The notes: a model not told the origin generated them from the letters alone. A stretch of 47,997 bases of DNA from an uncultured Ilumatobacter sp. (GCA_938049325.1 CALICC010000096.1:1-47997); one strand, 5' to 3'. Shown: positions 17,717-27,053, numbered from the stretch's first letter. Numbers and translations: made by a program.

Positions 17717-18069
17717 GTCGACGATCGCGAGGCTTGCCCGAGCGGCCAACCACCGTCTTCGACTCGATGCTGCAGCACGAACGAACCGCGCTCGCGTGGG
17801 AACGCACAGCGATTGCGACGATGGTGTCGGGCGTGCTGCTTGCGCGACACGCGTCCGACGTCAACGTGATACTCGCCGTACTCGGCGTTGCACAGGTGCT
17901 CGTCGGCGCTGGCCTGTTGATCTGGACGGGACTCCGTTACGAGCAGTTGCACGCTCCATTGCGTCGCGGCGACAGCCCGGTCCACCCGGCGGCAGCCCGC
18001 GTCGTCGGGCTGACCACCGTCGTGTTCACCGCAGCAGCGATGGTCGTTGCCGTCGCCAGCACCATCTGA
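17713..18069 (+). CDS. Second DUF202 membrane protein
   Basis: 118-residue membrane protein with the DUF202 signature LQHERTALAWERTAIATMVS and three hydrophobic segments (TMVSGVLLAR, ILAVLGVAQVLVGAGLLIW, VVGLTTVVFTAAAMVVAVAS). The ATG at 17713 lies inside the stop of the first DUF202 gene (ATGA). It is the final gene of the PEP-type/DUF202/DUF202 operon and convergent with the gene at 18082. Paired DUF202 genes are common in actinobacteria, but no activity is established. Confidence 0.87.
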   Translation: MSRRSRGLPERPTTVFDSMLQHERTALAWERTAIATMVSGVLLARHASDVNVILAVLGVAQVLVGAGLLIWTGLRYEQLHAPLRRGDSPVHPAAARVVGLTTVVFTAAAMVVAVASTI

Positions 18070-18081
18070 CGCCGCGCGCGG

Positions 18082-18864
18082 TCATGGAATTGCCGCGTCA
18101 AGATGTGTGATGGTCGCCGTGTCGGTCGACGACGGTGACGGCAACGAGTGGAGCCAGCGCACATCCGATTCCGGGTGGTAGCTGCACCAGCGGCCGGTCT
18201 TCACACTGCGTTCGAGGTGCGCCGCCAATGGTCGGTCAATGTCGTACAAACGTCGAATCGCAGCGCGAATCCGCGCGGTCACCGTGGAACGAGCCCGTTC
18301 AATCGAATCACACTGCGGACGCGAACGACCGCTGATCCCATACGCGTGCGACAGTTGGTCGACGAGTTCGTCGATCTCGCAGTGGCTCTGTTCGAGCCGG
18401 CCCAGGTCGTGGTGTTGATCGGCCTCGACTGCGATGGCTTGGAGCTCAATGATCCGCTCCTCGAGCGAACGGCGCATCTGTGTGTCCATTGTTGGGCCGA
18501 CGTCGGGTTCGAGGGTGATCGCGGCGAGGTCGGCCACCGATGTGTCGCGGCGAGGTGTGGCAATCAACGTCGCGATGTCGATCACACCCTTGGAGTCAGC
18601 CACGATCGATGTTGTCCCGTCGATTCCAACCTCCCAGTGGTCTCCGACGCGTCGCCAGACGCCGCGACGGGGTGAAGGAGACGACCGAGCGTGTGCGCAT
18701 CGATCGGACAGCCTCGCCGCTGCCTTCGCGAGTCCGTCGTAGTCAGTGTCGGAAACATGCGCGACCGGAGAACGGACGATCAGTTCGAGCGCGTCGGCGA
18801 GTTCTTCGACAGCGCGGGCAACGCGCGTGATGTCGGGCAGGGTCTGCAATGTGCTCGAGGTCAT
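18082..18864 (-). CDS. Stand-alone regulator-associated domain protein
   Basis: 260-residue protein. Its pattern GVWRRVGDHWEVGIDGTTSI, then DSKGVIDIATLIATPRRDTS, recalls the module I know from the C-terminus of large AAA/TPR signalling ATPases (GxWxxxxxxW...DSKGLRYLAxLLAxPGrE). After it come the helical ELVDQLSHAYGISGRSR, ERARSTVTARIRAAIRRLYD and VKTGRWCSYHPESDVRW, also typical of that module. Here it is free-standing, without ATPase or adenylate-cyclase domains. It overlaps the DUF4242 gene by 4 bp and lies downstream of a LuxR-type ATPase. A regulatory accessory role is inference. The N-terminal 60 residues match nothing I recognise. Confidence 0.78.
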   Translation of the reverse strand: MTSSTLQTLPDITRVARAVEELADALELIVRSPVAHVSDTDYDGLAKAAARLSDRCAHARSSPSPRRGVWRRVGDHWEVGIDGTTSIVADSKGVIDIATLIATPRRDTSVADLAAITLEPDVGPTMDTQMRRSLEERIIELQAIAVEADQHHDLGRLEQSHCEIDELVDQLSHAYGISGRSRPQCDSIERARSTVTARIRAAIRRLYDIDRPLAAHLERSVKTGRWCSYHPESDVRWLHSLPSPSSTDTATITHLDAAIP

Positions 18865-19166
18865 TGGGGACGTACCTCTTCACCGTCTTCGACGGGTGAG
18901 TAGAACGCGGGGTCGAGAACATTGACCTCGGTGATGCTGTCGATCGGAAGACCGCTCAGCGAGGCGGCCTGGCGCAGCGCGCCACGGTCCGGGCTGTCGT
19001 AGAGGCAGTACGTTCGCCTGCGATCTGCGGTGACATAGCTCGTGATCCAGTGGACACCCGACTGGGCGTTGTTCTCACCGACGGCGGTGACGGTTGCCCG
19101 TCCTGCGTCGGAAATCGGGAGTTCGAATCCGTCCGGAAACACTCGTTCGACGATGTATTTGGGCAT
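18861..19166 (-). CDS. DUF4242 family protein
   Basis: 101-residue protein starting MPKYIVERVFPDGFELPI and containing GVHWITSYVTADRRRTYCLY and SLSGLPIDSITEVNVLDP. This is the ferredoxin-like fold family DUF4242; some members (SCO4226 type) have been described as nickel-binding, but metal binding here is unverified. The ATG at 19166 has GAGGT 7 nt upstream, so this start is well supported against a longer open frame. It is followed by the stand-alone domain protein (ATGA overlap) and preceded by the LuxR-type ATPase 98 bp upstream, all on the minus strand. Confidence 0.87.
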   Translation of the reverse strand: MPKYIVERVFPDGFELPISDAGRATVTAVGENNAQSGVHWITSYVTADRRRTYCLYDSPDRGALRQAASLSGLPIDSITEVNVLDPAFYSPVEDGEEVRPQ

Positions 19167-19263
19167 GTGGATGACCTCGGTTCTTTGTGTTGTCGTGCTG
19201 ATGAGCCGGTTGTGTTGCTCATCATCGACAGTACGTACGGGCCCGTCCACGCGTATCGGGGGG

Positions 19264-21879
19264 TCACCCTGAGTTTTGAGATTCAGCCAAATCGTTGAAC
19301 TGCCGGAACGCTCTCGTCGCCTCACGCCTGGTTCGAACGCCAAGCTTGCCGAAGACTGCGGATAGATGATGTTCGACTGTCTTGGCACTGATGAACAGAC
19401 GCGATGCGATTTCGGCGTTGGTGTGCCCCGCTGCCGTGAGCTCGAGCACCTGCTGTTGTCGGTTCGTCAATCCCGCAGGGTGTTCGCGGCTCGCTCGACG
19501 AGGACCACGAGGGATCTTCGTGACGCCACGTGCGCGCAAGCGATGGCGCAGCCAGGTCGCTGCGGGCCGAGCGCCGAGGTGATCGAGGCGATCGAGAGCA
19601 TGGAGCTGCGCCTCGGGAGGGCCATCGGCTCGAGCAAGCGCTGCTTCGTACGGATTGCCGATCGAATCAAACTCTTCGGCCGCGCGTTGCCAGTCACCCT
19701 CGATGTGTGCGCGGAACGGTGCGGGCATCGTCTCGCTCGCATCCACTGCGCCGCCGAGTCTCCACAGCCACCACCCGAGCTCACCAATCGCCCACTGGCT
19801 GTCAGTCAGCAACGCCTCCTCGAACGCTGGCGCCAAGATCTCGCGCCCACGCTGCTGACTGCCGGTGAGCCATTCGTGTTCGGCCTGAGCACAAATCAAC
19901 GTCCAGCGATACTGAAGGTCCGCTCCAGCGCCGATCTCGAGGAGATCGCTGACGATGCGATATCCGTCGGCGTCGCCACGTCGGATGCCAAGACGCCCCA
20001 TGGTCCCGCCGATCGTGAGGTCAGCCATGCTTGAACCATTCGGGCGCTCGACCCGCCCAAGAACGGTTTCGGCCAGGTCCCACCGCCCCTGTTCGAAGTG
20101 CACCCGCGCCAGCCAGCCCATGGCGTAGCGGGTGTACAGGTCGGCATCGCGCGACTCGCTGAACTCGATGCTGCGAGTCAGCCAACCGACCGCATCGTCA
20201 TACTTGCGAACCTCGCCACAACCCGTGCCCAGGTTCAGCAGCGCGACCGAAATCGCTGACGCGTTGTTGGTCCTCTCGCCGAGCTCCAAGGATTCTCGCA
20301 GCAGTTTGATGCCTCGGTCTGCATCACCGCCAAGCCCAAGCTCGATGCACCCGGAACAGTTGAGCATCTGCGCAGTGGTGTCGTCGTCCAACAGTTCGAA
20401 CGCGCGCACGCGTTCGATGTAGCGGGTCGCCTCAGCGCGTTGCCGAGCAAGCATCGACAGTTGGGCTCGCCGCACGAGTGCACTGGCGACTGCGTTCGGG
20501 TTGCCGAGGGATTCCGCAATCGCAATGACGCGATCAGCGAGTGAGTGAGCCTCATCAACCCGACTGACCGCCGTGCGGTGACGGGCAACGACCTGCAGCG
20601 CTTCGTGTACGAGCGATCGGTCAGTCGAGTTTTCTGCGAGACCAAGCAGCTCGTCCGCTGCGTCCGCCGCCGCCGCGCTGTCGGCAAGATTGCTCCCGAC
20701 GAGTGCGGCCAGGTAGGAACCGAGCACGTTGATCAGCACGGGTTCCTCCAGCGAGCGGCGATGGGCCAACACGGATTGGAGGTACGCGATCGTCTCGTGG
20801 TGAGCGAGTTGTCGGGCCGCGGCAGCAGCAGCGGGAGGGCAATACCGGACGATGGCCTCAGCATCTCCGCAGCGCTGGGCGTGATGGGCAAGCCGGTATT
20901 CATCGGCTTCAGCGCTGTCGCTGAGTAGCGACAGCATCGATCGATGCATCTCGCGCCGGTGCGGCACCGTCAACGACATCTCGACGGCGCGACGCGCCAA
21001 CTCGTGACGGAAGCTGACGCCCTCGTCGTGCGCGATGAGGGTTCCCGACGCGAGCGCATCGTCGACCGCTGTCGCCGACGCAGCAGCGACCTGCTGTGCG
21101 GCGCCGAACGCCATCGCCCTCGGAGCGATGGAGACCGCCTCGACCAATCCTCGGACCTCCGAAGTCAACCTGGCGACTCGAGCCATCACCGCACCCTGGA
21201 CCGAGGCGGGAACCTCGTCACCGTCGTTCGCGAGGATCTCGGTGACGAAGAAGGGATTGCCACCCGTCACTGCATGGATCTCCTCTGCACGACCGTCGTC
21301 GCAGAGCAAGCGAACCGCTTCGACGCTGAGCGGTGCCAAGTCGACGCGCTCGAAGCACGACGAACTGGCGATGTCTCCCAGCAACACACCAACTGGATGG
21401 AGTGGGTCGATCTCATCGGTTCGCAGAGAAACGAGCAGCAGCGTGTTCGTCTGATCGATTCTGCGTGTCAAGAAACGAAGCAGGTCGAGCGAAGCCCCGT
21501 CGGCCCAATGCAGGTCCTCGATGATCCACACGGTCGGGTCGTGGGCGCGGAGAGCGTCGAGCGTCGACTGGAAGACTGCGGCGCGATCCCGTCCCGCGAG
21601 ATCAGAGCTCGCCAGCCCAAGGCTGGACGCAATCTCGTGGAGCGGAGCGAGAGCAGCCGGCGTGGTGAGTGGGTCGAAGGCACTCGAGAGCAGCTGGGTT
21701 CCGGCAGGCAGCTCTGCCCCGAAGCGCCGGATCAGCGATGACTTTCCAACGCCGGCCTCGCCACCAACAGCAACCAGGCGGCCGGCGTCGCGGCGAGCAT
21801 GGTCGGAGATCGCTCGAAGTCGCTCGAGATCGTGCGCACGTTCGAGGAGCCCTTCACCGTTTGGTCTCAGCGGGGCCAT
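19264..21879 (-). CDS. LuxR-family ATPase transcriptional regulator
   Basis: 871-residue STAND/LAL-type regulator. An N-terminal AAA-like ATPase has Walker A GEAGVGKSS (about residues 40-48) and Walker B WIIEDLHWAD (about 117-126). Several hundred residues of helical TPR-like repeats follow. The C-terminal LuxR helix-turn-helix is at about 803-858 (LTNRQQQVLELTAAGHTNAE, then SRLFISAKTVEHHL). Such proteins sense a ligand through the repeats and activate transcription on ATP binding. The ATG at 21879 is preferred over an upstream TTG at 21924. The likely targets are its own neighbours, the DUF4242 and stand-alone domain genes, which lie downstream in the same direction. Confidence 0.92.
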   Translation of the reverse strand: MAPLRPNGEGLLERAHDLERLRAISDHARRDAGRLVAVGGEAGVGKSSLIRRFGAELPAGTQLLSSAFDPLTTPAALAPLHEIASSLGLASSDLAGRDRAAVFQSTLDALRAHDPTVWIIEDLHWADGASLDLLRFLTRRIDQTNTLLLVSLRTDEIDPLHPVGVLLGDIASSSCFERVDLAPLSVEAVRLLCDDGRAEEIHAVTGGNPFFVTEILANDGDEVPASVQGAVMARVARLTSEVRGLVEAVSIAPRAMAFGAAQQVAAASATAVDDALASGTLIAHDEGVSFRHELARRAVEMSLTVPHRREMHRSMLSLLSDSAEADEYRLAHHAQRCGDAEAIVRYCPPAAAAAARQLAHHETIAYLQSVLAHRRSLEEPVLINVLGSYLAALVGSNLADSAAAADAADELLGLAENSTDRSLVHEALQVVARHRTAVSRVDEAHSLADRVIAIAESLGNPNAVASALVRRAQLSMLARQRAEATRYIERVRAFELLDDDTTAQMLNCSGCIELGLGGDADRGIKLLRESLELGERTNNASAISVALLNLGTGCGEVRKYDDAVGWLTRSIEFSESRDADLYTRYAMGWLARVHFEQGRWDLAETVLGRVERPNGSSMADLTIGGTMGRLGIRRGDADGYRIVSDLLEIGAGADLQYRWTLICAQAEHEWLTGSQQRGREILAPAFEEALLTDSQWAIGELGWWLWRLGGAVDASETMPAPFRAHIEGDWQRAAEEFDSIGNPYEAALARADGPPEAQLHALDRLDHLGARPAATWLRHRLRARGVTKIPRGPRRASREHPAGLTNRQQQVLELTAAGHTNAEIASRLFISAKTVEHHLSAVFGKLGVRTRREATRAFRQFNDLAESQNSG

Positions 21880-22009
21880 CACCGTCTTGGTACGGCTCGA
21901 CTCGATAACGACCGCATGCCTCAAACGTAGTTGGCGCCCGTGATGGCCTGACGCGCGGCACCCGTCGAAGCACCGTCCCGCTGGGTTTCCGACACCGACC
22001 GGACGCAGG

Positions 22010-22717
22010 TCAGGTCGGATAGGCGTCGTGTCGGTGCAGCCAGGCCATCGTGAAATCGAGCCCGTCTTCGTCGCGACCCTTCGGCGTGAGGTCGAGCATG
22101 TGGTAGGTGCCGTTCAACATGTCGAGGCCGCGAGCAAAGGTCTGATAGCTCAGATACACGCGACCGTCGCGCTCGTTGAACACGCTGATGCCGGGCATCT
22201 CGTCACCGAACGCGGGCATCGTGCCGTGGTTGTACCGCGCGGCGCCCGACTCCATGTCCTCGGCAGAAAAGCTGACGCCCATGTCGAAGTTGAAGCTGCT
22301 GCCCGCTGACGAGTACCACGGGAACGTCCACCCCATCCGAGTCTTGTACGACTCGATCTCGGCCAACGGCGCTCGAGACACCGCGGCGAACGCCGTGTCT
22401 CGAGCGGCCAGGTGGACCGCTGTTCCGTCGTAGTTGTCCGCCCAGAACGAACACGATGGACAGCCCTCGTCCCAGCCCGGGCCGAGCATGAAGTGGTACA
22501 TCAACAGCTGGCTACGACCTTCGAACATGTCGACGAGTTCTCGGGGACCCGTGTCGGTCTCGAAGGTGTATCGGGCGTCGACCTCCACCCACGGCAACGT
22601 GCGCCGCTGTGCGCTGAGTTCGTCGCGTTGGCGCGTGAAGGCCTTTTCGGCTTCGAGGTGATCGAGGCGAGCCGTGAGCCACGCTTCTCGATCGACGATG
22701 TTGGGTGTGTCTTGCAT
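22010..22717 (-). CDS. DUF899 thioredoxin-like protein
   Basis: 235-residue member of the DUF899 family, a thioredoxin-fold group. The hallmarks are LMYHFMLGPGWDEGCPSCSF with a CPSC motif at the thioredoxin active-site position, then WTFPWYSSAGSSFNFDMG, and a late LDMLNGTYHMLDLTPKGRDE. The ATG at 22717 has GGAGG with 8 nt spacing and is preferred; an ATG at 22732 that overlaps the upstream stop would add five residues. It is cotranscribed after the YCII gene and sits near the ArsR/SRPBCC pair, a module seen often in actinobacteria. The activity is unknown; a thiol-redox role is plausible. Confidence 0.87.
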   Translation of the reverse strand: MQDTPNIVDREAWLTARLDHLEAEKAFTRQRDELSAQRRTLPWVEVDARYTFETDTGPRELVDMFEGRSQLLMYHFMLGPGWDEGCPSCSFWADNYDGTAVHLAARDTAFAAVSRAPLAEIESYKTRMGWTFPWYSSAGSSFNFDMGVSFSAEDMESGAARYNHGTMPAFGDEMPGISVFNERDGRVYLSYQTFARGLDMLNGTYHMLDLTPKGRDEDGLDFTMAWLHRHDAYPT

Positions 22718-22731
22718 CGACTCGTCCTCCA

Positions 22732-23052
22732 TCACATGTTGACTTCGAAGGTCTCCGCCACTTCGACCGTGCCGCCTCCGAGCGTGACCACCGGACAGCC
22801 TGCGGCAATCGTGCAGGCGGCGTCGATGTCGTCGGCCTCGATGATTCCGTAGCCGGTCACCGGATTCGGTCCTGCACCGTCGGTCACGCCGTCCGAGCCG
22901 ACCGTCTTGGCGACTGACGTCGGAGCACCCATGTCGACGAATGCGGCACTGTTCGATCCCATCCAGTCACCCCAGGCCGCCATGTGCTTCGCCTGCTCCT
23001 CTTCTGAATCGGGCATGCCGCCGCCGTGGTAGGCAAACAGAAACTTGGTCAT
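22732..23052 (-). CDS. YCII-related domain protein
   Basis: 106-residue YCII/DGPF-type protein with a ferredoxin-like fold: MTKFLFAYHGGG, HMAAWGDWMGSNSAAFVDMG and the central GYGIIEADDIDAACTIAAGC, followed by the acidic VEVAETFEVNM end. The family is related to muconolactone isomerase-like proteins; activity is unproven. GGGAG 6 nt before the ATG at 23052 supports the start. It is the first gene of a two-gene operon with DUF899 and divergent from the ArsR-type regulator at 23225, which may control both directions. A 14-bp tandem repeat lies 15 bp upstream of its start. Confidence 0.87.
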   Translation of the reverse strand: MTKFLFAYHGGGMPDSEEEQAKHMAAWGDWMGSNSAAFVDMGAPTSVAKTVGSDGVTDGAGPNPVTGYGIIEADDIDAACTIAAGCPVVTLGGGTVEVAETFEVNM

Positions 23053-23066
23053 GACGTTCTCCCTTT

Positions 23067-23103
23067 GGGTTGTGAGGCTTGGGTTGTGAGGCTTGGGTTG
23101 TGA
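23067..23103. repeat. 14-bp tandem repeat, 2.6 copies
   Basis: GGGTTGTGAGGCTT occurs at 23067-23080 and 23081-23094 without mismatch, followed by a partial third copy (GGGTTGTGA) to 23103. It lies in the 5' untranslated or promoter region of the YCII gene. It could be a slippage product or a regulator binding array. Confidence 0.85.
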
Positions 23104-23140
23104 ATCCGCGTCGCGAATTCGTGCTCGTTTCTCGCAGCTG

Positions 23141-23190
23141 AAGTGTAAGCACACGCGAACGTAAGCGTCAACTAACGAATGGGGTATGCT
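23141..23190 (+). promoter_or_regulatory. Promoter/operator region of the ArsR-type gene
   Basis: TATGCT at 23185-23190 is a plausible -10 box about 35 nt before the ATG at 23225. The direct repeat GTAAGC at 23145-23150 and 23161-23166 overlaps the expected -35 area, so it is a candidate regulator site. Autoregulation by the ArsR-like protein is inference. Confidence 0.35.
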
Positions 23191-23224
23191 CGTCTCGAAT
23201 CACCTCACTCTGATCGGAGAACGA

Positions 23225-23560
23225 ATGGATGCAGCAGCTCGAGCCGTTGCCGAACCGACCCGCCGCGAAATCCTCTCGTTGGTGCGCGACCGCGAGCGCA
23301 GCGTCACCGACATCGCCGACCATTTCGACGTCACCCGCCCGGCCATCAGCCAGCACCTTCGAGTGCTCACCGACGCAGACCTGGTGCACGTGAGGAACGA
23401 AGGGACGCGGCGGTTCTACCGAGCTCGACCCGAGGGGCTCGTCGAACTGCGCGACTGGATGGCAGGGTTTTGGACCAACGCCCTGCACACACTCGCGGTC
23501 GAGGTCGAGCGCGACGAATGGAACCGCAAGAAGACGAGCAGAGAGCAACCCAAGCCGTGA
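23225..23560 (+). CDS. ArsR-family HTH transcriptional regulator
   Basis: 111-residue winged-helix repressor: AVAEPTRREILSLVRDRE, then the helix-turn-helix SVTDIADHFDVTRPAISQHL with the recognition helix TRPAISQHLRVL, and the wing HVRNEGTRRFYRARPEGL. No CVC-type metal site is seen, so it is not a classical arsenic sensor. The ATG at 23225 has GGAG 5 nt upstream, better than an upstream ATG at 23186. It overlaps the SRPBCC gene as GTGA. The ArsR-plus-SRPBCC pair is a common actinobacterial arrangement in which the regulator controls the pair and often divergent neighbours. Confidence 0.92.
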   Translation: MDAAARAVAEPTRREILSLVRDRERSVTDIADHFDVTRPAISQHLRVLTDADLVHVRNEGTRRFYRARPEGLVELRDWMAGFWTNALHTLAVEVERDEWNRKKTSREQPKP

Positions 23561-23997
23561 CCAGCATTCCCACGCCGACCGATAACGACCTGGTGCTGAC
23601 GCAGCGAATTGCAGCACCCGCCGACACGATCTTCGACTTCCTCATCGACCCCGACAAAATGGTGCGTTGGATGGGCGTCGAGGCACGACTCGACCCGAAC
23701 CCTGGTGGCGAGTTCTGGGTGGACGTGAACGGCACCAACGTCGCGAGGGGCACCTACGTGGAAGTCGACCGACCGAACAGAGTGGTGTTCACGTGGGGAT
23801 GGGAAGACACCACCGACGTCCCACCGGGGTCGAGCACCGTGACCATCACGCTGACTCCCGACGACGACCACACTGTCGTCGAGCTCCGCCACGCGGGTCT
23901 GCCCGGCGGCCCCGAAGACCGGCACAAAGACGGCTGGGGCCACTTCTTCCCGCGCCTCGCCACGGCGTCAGCCGGAGGCGACTCAGACACCACCTGA
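23557..23997 (+). CDS. SRPBCC (AHSA1-type) domain protein
   Basis: 146-residue START-like lipid-binding-fold protein of the AHSA1 group: LTQRIAAPADTIFDFLIDPD, MVRWMGVEARLDPNPGGEFW, then NRVVFTWGWEDTTDVPPGSS, and a late HAGLPGGPEDRHKDGWGHF. This segment order is the AHSA1 hallmark. Such proteins have a hydrophobic cavity, but their ligands are mostly unknown. The GTG start overlaps the ArsR gene stop (GTGA), so both are on one transcript. The 3' end is followed by a duplicated 35-bp repeat. Confidence 0.9.
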   Translation: MTSIPTPTDNDLVLTQRIAAPADTIFDFLIDPDKMVRWMGVEARLDPNPGGEFWVDVNGTNVARGTYVEVDRPNRVVFTWGWEDTTDVPPGSSTVTITLTPDDDHTVVELRHAGLPGGPEDRHKDGWGHFFPRLATASAGGDSDTT

Positions 23998-24012
23998 GCG
24001 CGCATCGCTCAT

Positions 24013-24091
24013 TGGGTAGCGGCGGTGCCGGAACCAAAAGGACCCAGCAGCTCCACTGGGTAGCGGCGGTGCCGGAACCAAAAGGACCCAG
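24013..24091. repeat. Duplicated 35-bp intergenic repeat
   Basis: An identical 35-bp unit occurs at 24013-24047 and 24057-24091, separated by 9 bp. Each begins TGGGTAGCGG and ends AAAAGGACCCAG, with the imperfect palindrome GGTGCCGGAACC in the middle. ACCCAG of copy 1 (24042-24047) and CTGGGT (24056-24061), straddling the start of copy 2, form a 6-bp stem with an 8-nt loop. The element fills the gap between two convergent genes, so it could be a two-way terminator or a dispersed repeat family. Confidence 0.9.
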
Positions 24092-24094
24092 GGA

Positions 24095-25174
<1,080 letters not shown>

Positions 25175-25219
25175 GACGCTGCTCCAGTTGGTGTGTGGTG
25201 ACGGTGAGATTCGCTTCGA

Positions 25220-26089
25220 TCACTTGATCGCTCCCATGGCGAGGCCGCGGATCATTCGCTTCTGAGCGACCCAGCCGGCGATGACGACGGGGAACGTCGC
25301 GAGGACCGATGCGGCGCTGAGTCCCGCAAGGAACTGGCCTTGGAATTTCTGCTGTGAGTTGACCCACACCGGCATCGTGGACGCACCGGCCGGATTCAAC
25401 TGCACGGCGAGGAAGAACTCGTTCCACGCGAAGATCACGCAGAGCAGTGCGGTCGCTGCCAATCCGGGCGCCACGATCGGCAGGATCACCTGACGGATCT
25501 GGCCCATCAAACTGCAGCCGTCGATCTGTGCTGCTTCGATCAGTTCCTTGGGTACCTCGGCGAAGAACGATCGCAACATCCACACGGCGAGGGGCAGGTT
25601 CATCGCCGTGTAGAGGACGACCAGTACCGTCCGCGTCCCCAGCAGGTCGAGGTCGCGAGCGATGATCCAGATCGGCATGATCGCACCCACGATCGGCAAG
25701 AACTTCGTGGAGATGAAGAAGAACAGCACGTCACGCCACTTGCGCATCGGGCGAATGGCGAGGGCGTACGCGGCCGGGATGGCCAGCGCCATCACCAAAG
25801 TGGTCGAAATCAGCACGATCCAGAACGAGTTGCCGAATGCCTCGGTGAAGCTCAGCAGACCCTGGTTGTCTTCGGTGACCTCGGAGAATCGGTCGAGCGT
25901 CGGTTCGAAGAACAGCTTCGGACTCGCGTTGGCGTCGGCTTCGTCCTTGAAGCCGTTCAGCACCAACCAGAACAGCGGAAAGAAGAACAACAGACCGATG
26001 ATCCAGGTCAGGAGCGCGAGCAGATGAGCGACGACACGGTTCTGACCGAGGATCGGTTCCGCTTTGGGGGCACGGGTCAGCAGTGCCAT
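25220..26089 (-). CDS. Carbohydrate ABC importer permease (MalG-like)
   Basis: 289-residue inner-membrane permease of the MalG group with about six transmembrane segments: LLALLTWIIGLLFFFPLFWLV at the N-terminus, then FWIVLISTTLVMALAIPAAYA, LFFFISTKFLPIVGAIMPIWI and more. The coupling-helix motif is EAAQIDGCSLMGQIRQVILP, matching the family EAA loop. Its ATG overlaps the upstream permease stop as TGATG, so the two permeases are translationally coupled, as expected for subunits needed in equal amount. It pairs with the MalF-like protein to form the transmembrane channel. Confidence 0.95.
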   Translation of the reverse strand: MALLTRAPKAEPILGQNRVVAHLLALLTWIIGLLFFFPLFWLVLNGFKDEADANASPKLFFEPTLDRFSEVTEDNQGLLSFTEAFGNSFWIVLISTTLVMALAIPAAYALAIRPMRKWRDVLFFFISTKFLPIVGAIMPIWIIARDLDLLGTRTVLVVLYTAMNLPLAVWMLRSFFAEVPKELIEAAQIDGCSLMGQIRQVILPIVAPGLAATALLCVIFAWNEFFLAVQLNPAGASTMPVWVNSQQKFQGQFLAGLSAASVLATFPVVIAGWVAQKRMIRGLAMGAIK

Positions 26090-27030
26090 CAGGAATCGTC
26101 CTCCAGCAGGTTGGACAACACACGCAAACCGATGTTGGCGATGATGATCGAGGCGATGACGACGATGATCGAGTACGACGACGCCAGCCCGAATCTGTTA
26201 CCGCCACCGATCGACCGCTGGGCGATGTAGAAGGGCAGGTTCTTGGCGCCCGGTTGACCGCCGACGATGACTTCGATGTGGTCGTAGACCTGGATGAGGT
26301 AGATGGCGCCGAGCAACGTGCCGAGTTCGAGGAACGGGCGAAGCTGCGGGAACGTGATCTGGCGGAAGATGCCGAACGACGTGGCGCCGTCGACCCGCGC
26401 CGCTTCGAGCACCGACTGGTCTTGGCCTTGCAGGCCGGCGAGCACGATCAACATCATGAACGGGCTCCACTGCCACACGAGCACGACCACGACCGAGGCA
26501 AGCGGATATCGGGTGGCGAACTCGATGGATTCGAACCCGAAGAGGTTGATGAACCAGTTGATGACGCCGAAGGTGGAGTTGAACATCTGCGTCTTCCACA
26601 TGAAGCCGGCGACGACCGGCATGACGAGGAACGGCGTGATGAGCAGCGTGCGAACGAAGCCCTGACCGAAGAACTTTCGGTCGAGCAAGACGGCGAGCAA
26701 CGTGCCGACGATCAACGAGAACAAGACCGCCATCACGGTCATTTGCACGCTGACCCAGGCGGCGTCTCGGAAGAACTTGTCGTCGGGCAGGGCGCCGTAG
26801 TTCTCCAAGCCGACGAACTCGCGTGGGTCGGGCGTGTCAAGACGCCAGTTGGTCAGGCTGTAGAAGAGCGTGAAGAGGAATGGGATCTGAGTCACCAAGA
26901 TGGTGAAGATCAGTGCAGGAAGAATCGGAAGGCGACGCTTCCATCCTTCGCGGCGCTCCAGACGTTTGACTTCGTCGGCGCGCGATGTGGCGCTCGATGT
27001 GTCGGTGCGGTCGGTAACAGCGGTCGACAT
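26089..27030 (-). CDS. Carbohydrate ABC importer permease (MalF-like)
   Basis: 313-residue inner-membrane permease. The N-terminal 38 or so residues are polar and basic (KRLERREGWKRR). About six membrane segments follow, beginning LPILPALIFTILVTQIPFLF. The EAA coupling loop is VLEAARVDGATSFGIFRQIT. It heads the permease pair and lies 138 bp downstream of the binding-protein gene. That gap holds strong hairpins that could lower permease expression relative to the binding protein. Subfamily and substrate specificity are not readable. Confidence 0.95.
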   Translation of the reverse strand: MSTAVTDRTDTSSATSRADEVKRLERREGWKRRLPILPALIFTILVTQIPFLFTLFYSLTNWRLDTPDPREFVGLENYGALPDDKFFRDAAWVSVQMTVMAVLFSLIVGTLLAVLLDRKFFGQGFVRTLLITPFLVMPVVAGFMWKTQMFNSTFGVINWFINLFGFESIEFATRYPLASVVVVLVWQWSPFMMLIVLAGLQGQDQSVLEAARVDGATSFGIFRQITFPQLRPFLELGTLLGAIYLIQVYDHIEVIVGGQPGAKNLPFYIAQRSIGGGNRFGLASSYSIIVVIASIIIANIGLRVLSNLLEDDS

Positions 27031-27053
27031 GACGCTCCCTCTCCTCGAGATGC

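Noticed and set aside
15824..17749. Long minus-strand open frame opposite the PEP-type gene
   Set aside because: It is Ser/Arg/Ala-rich with no domain pattern; the plus strand carries clear PEP-swivel and DUF202 motifs.
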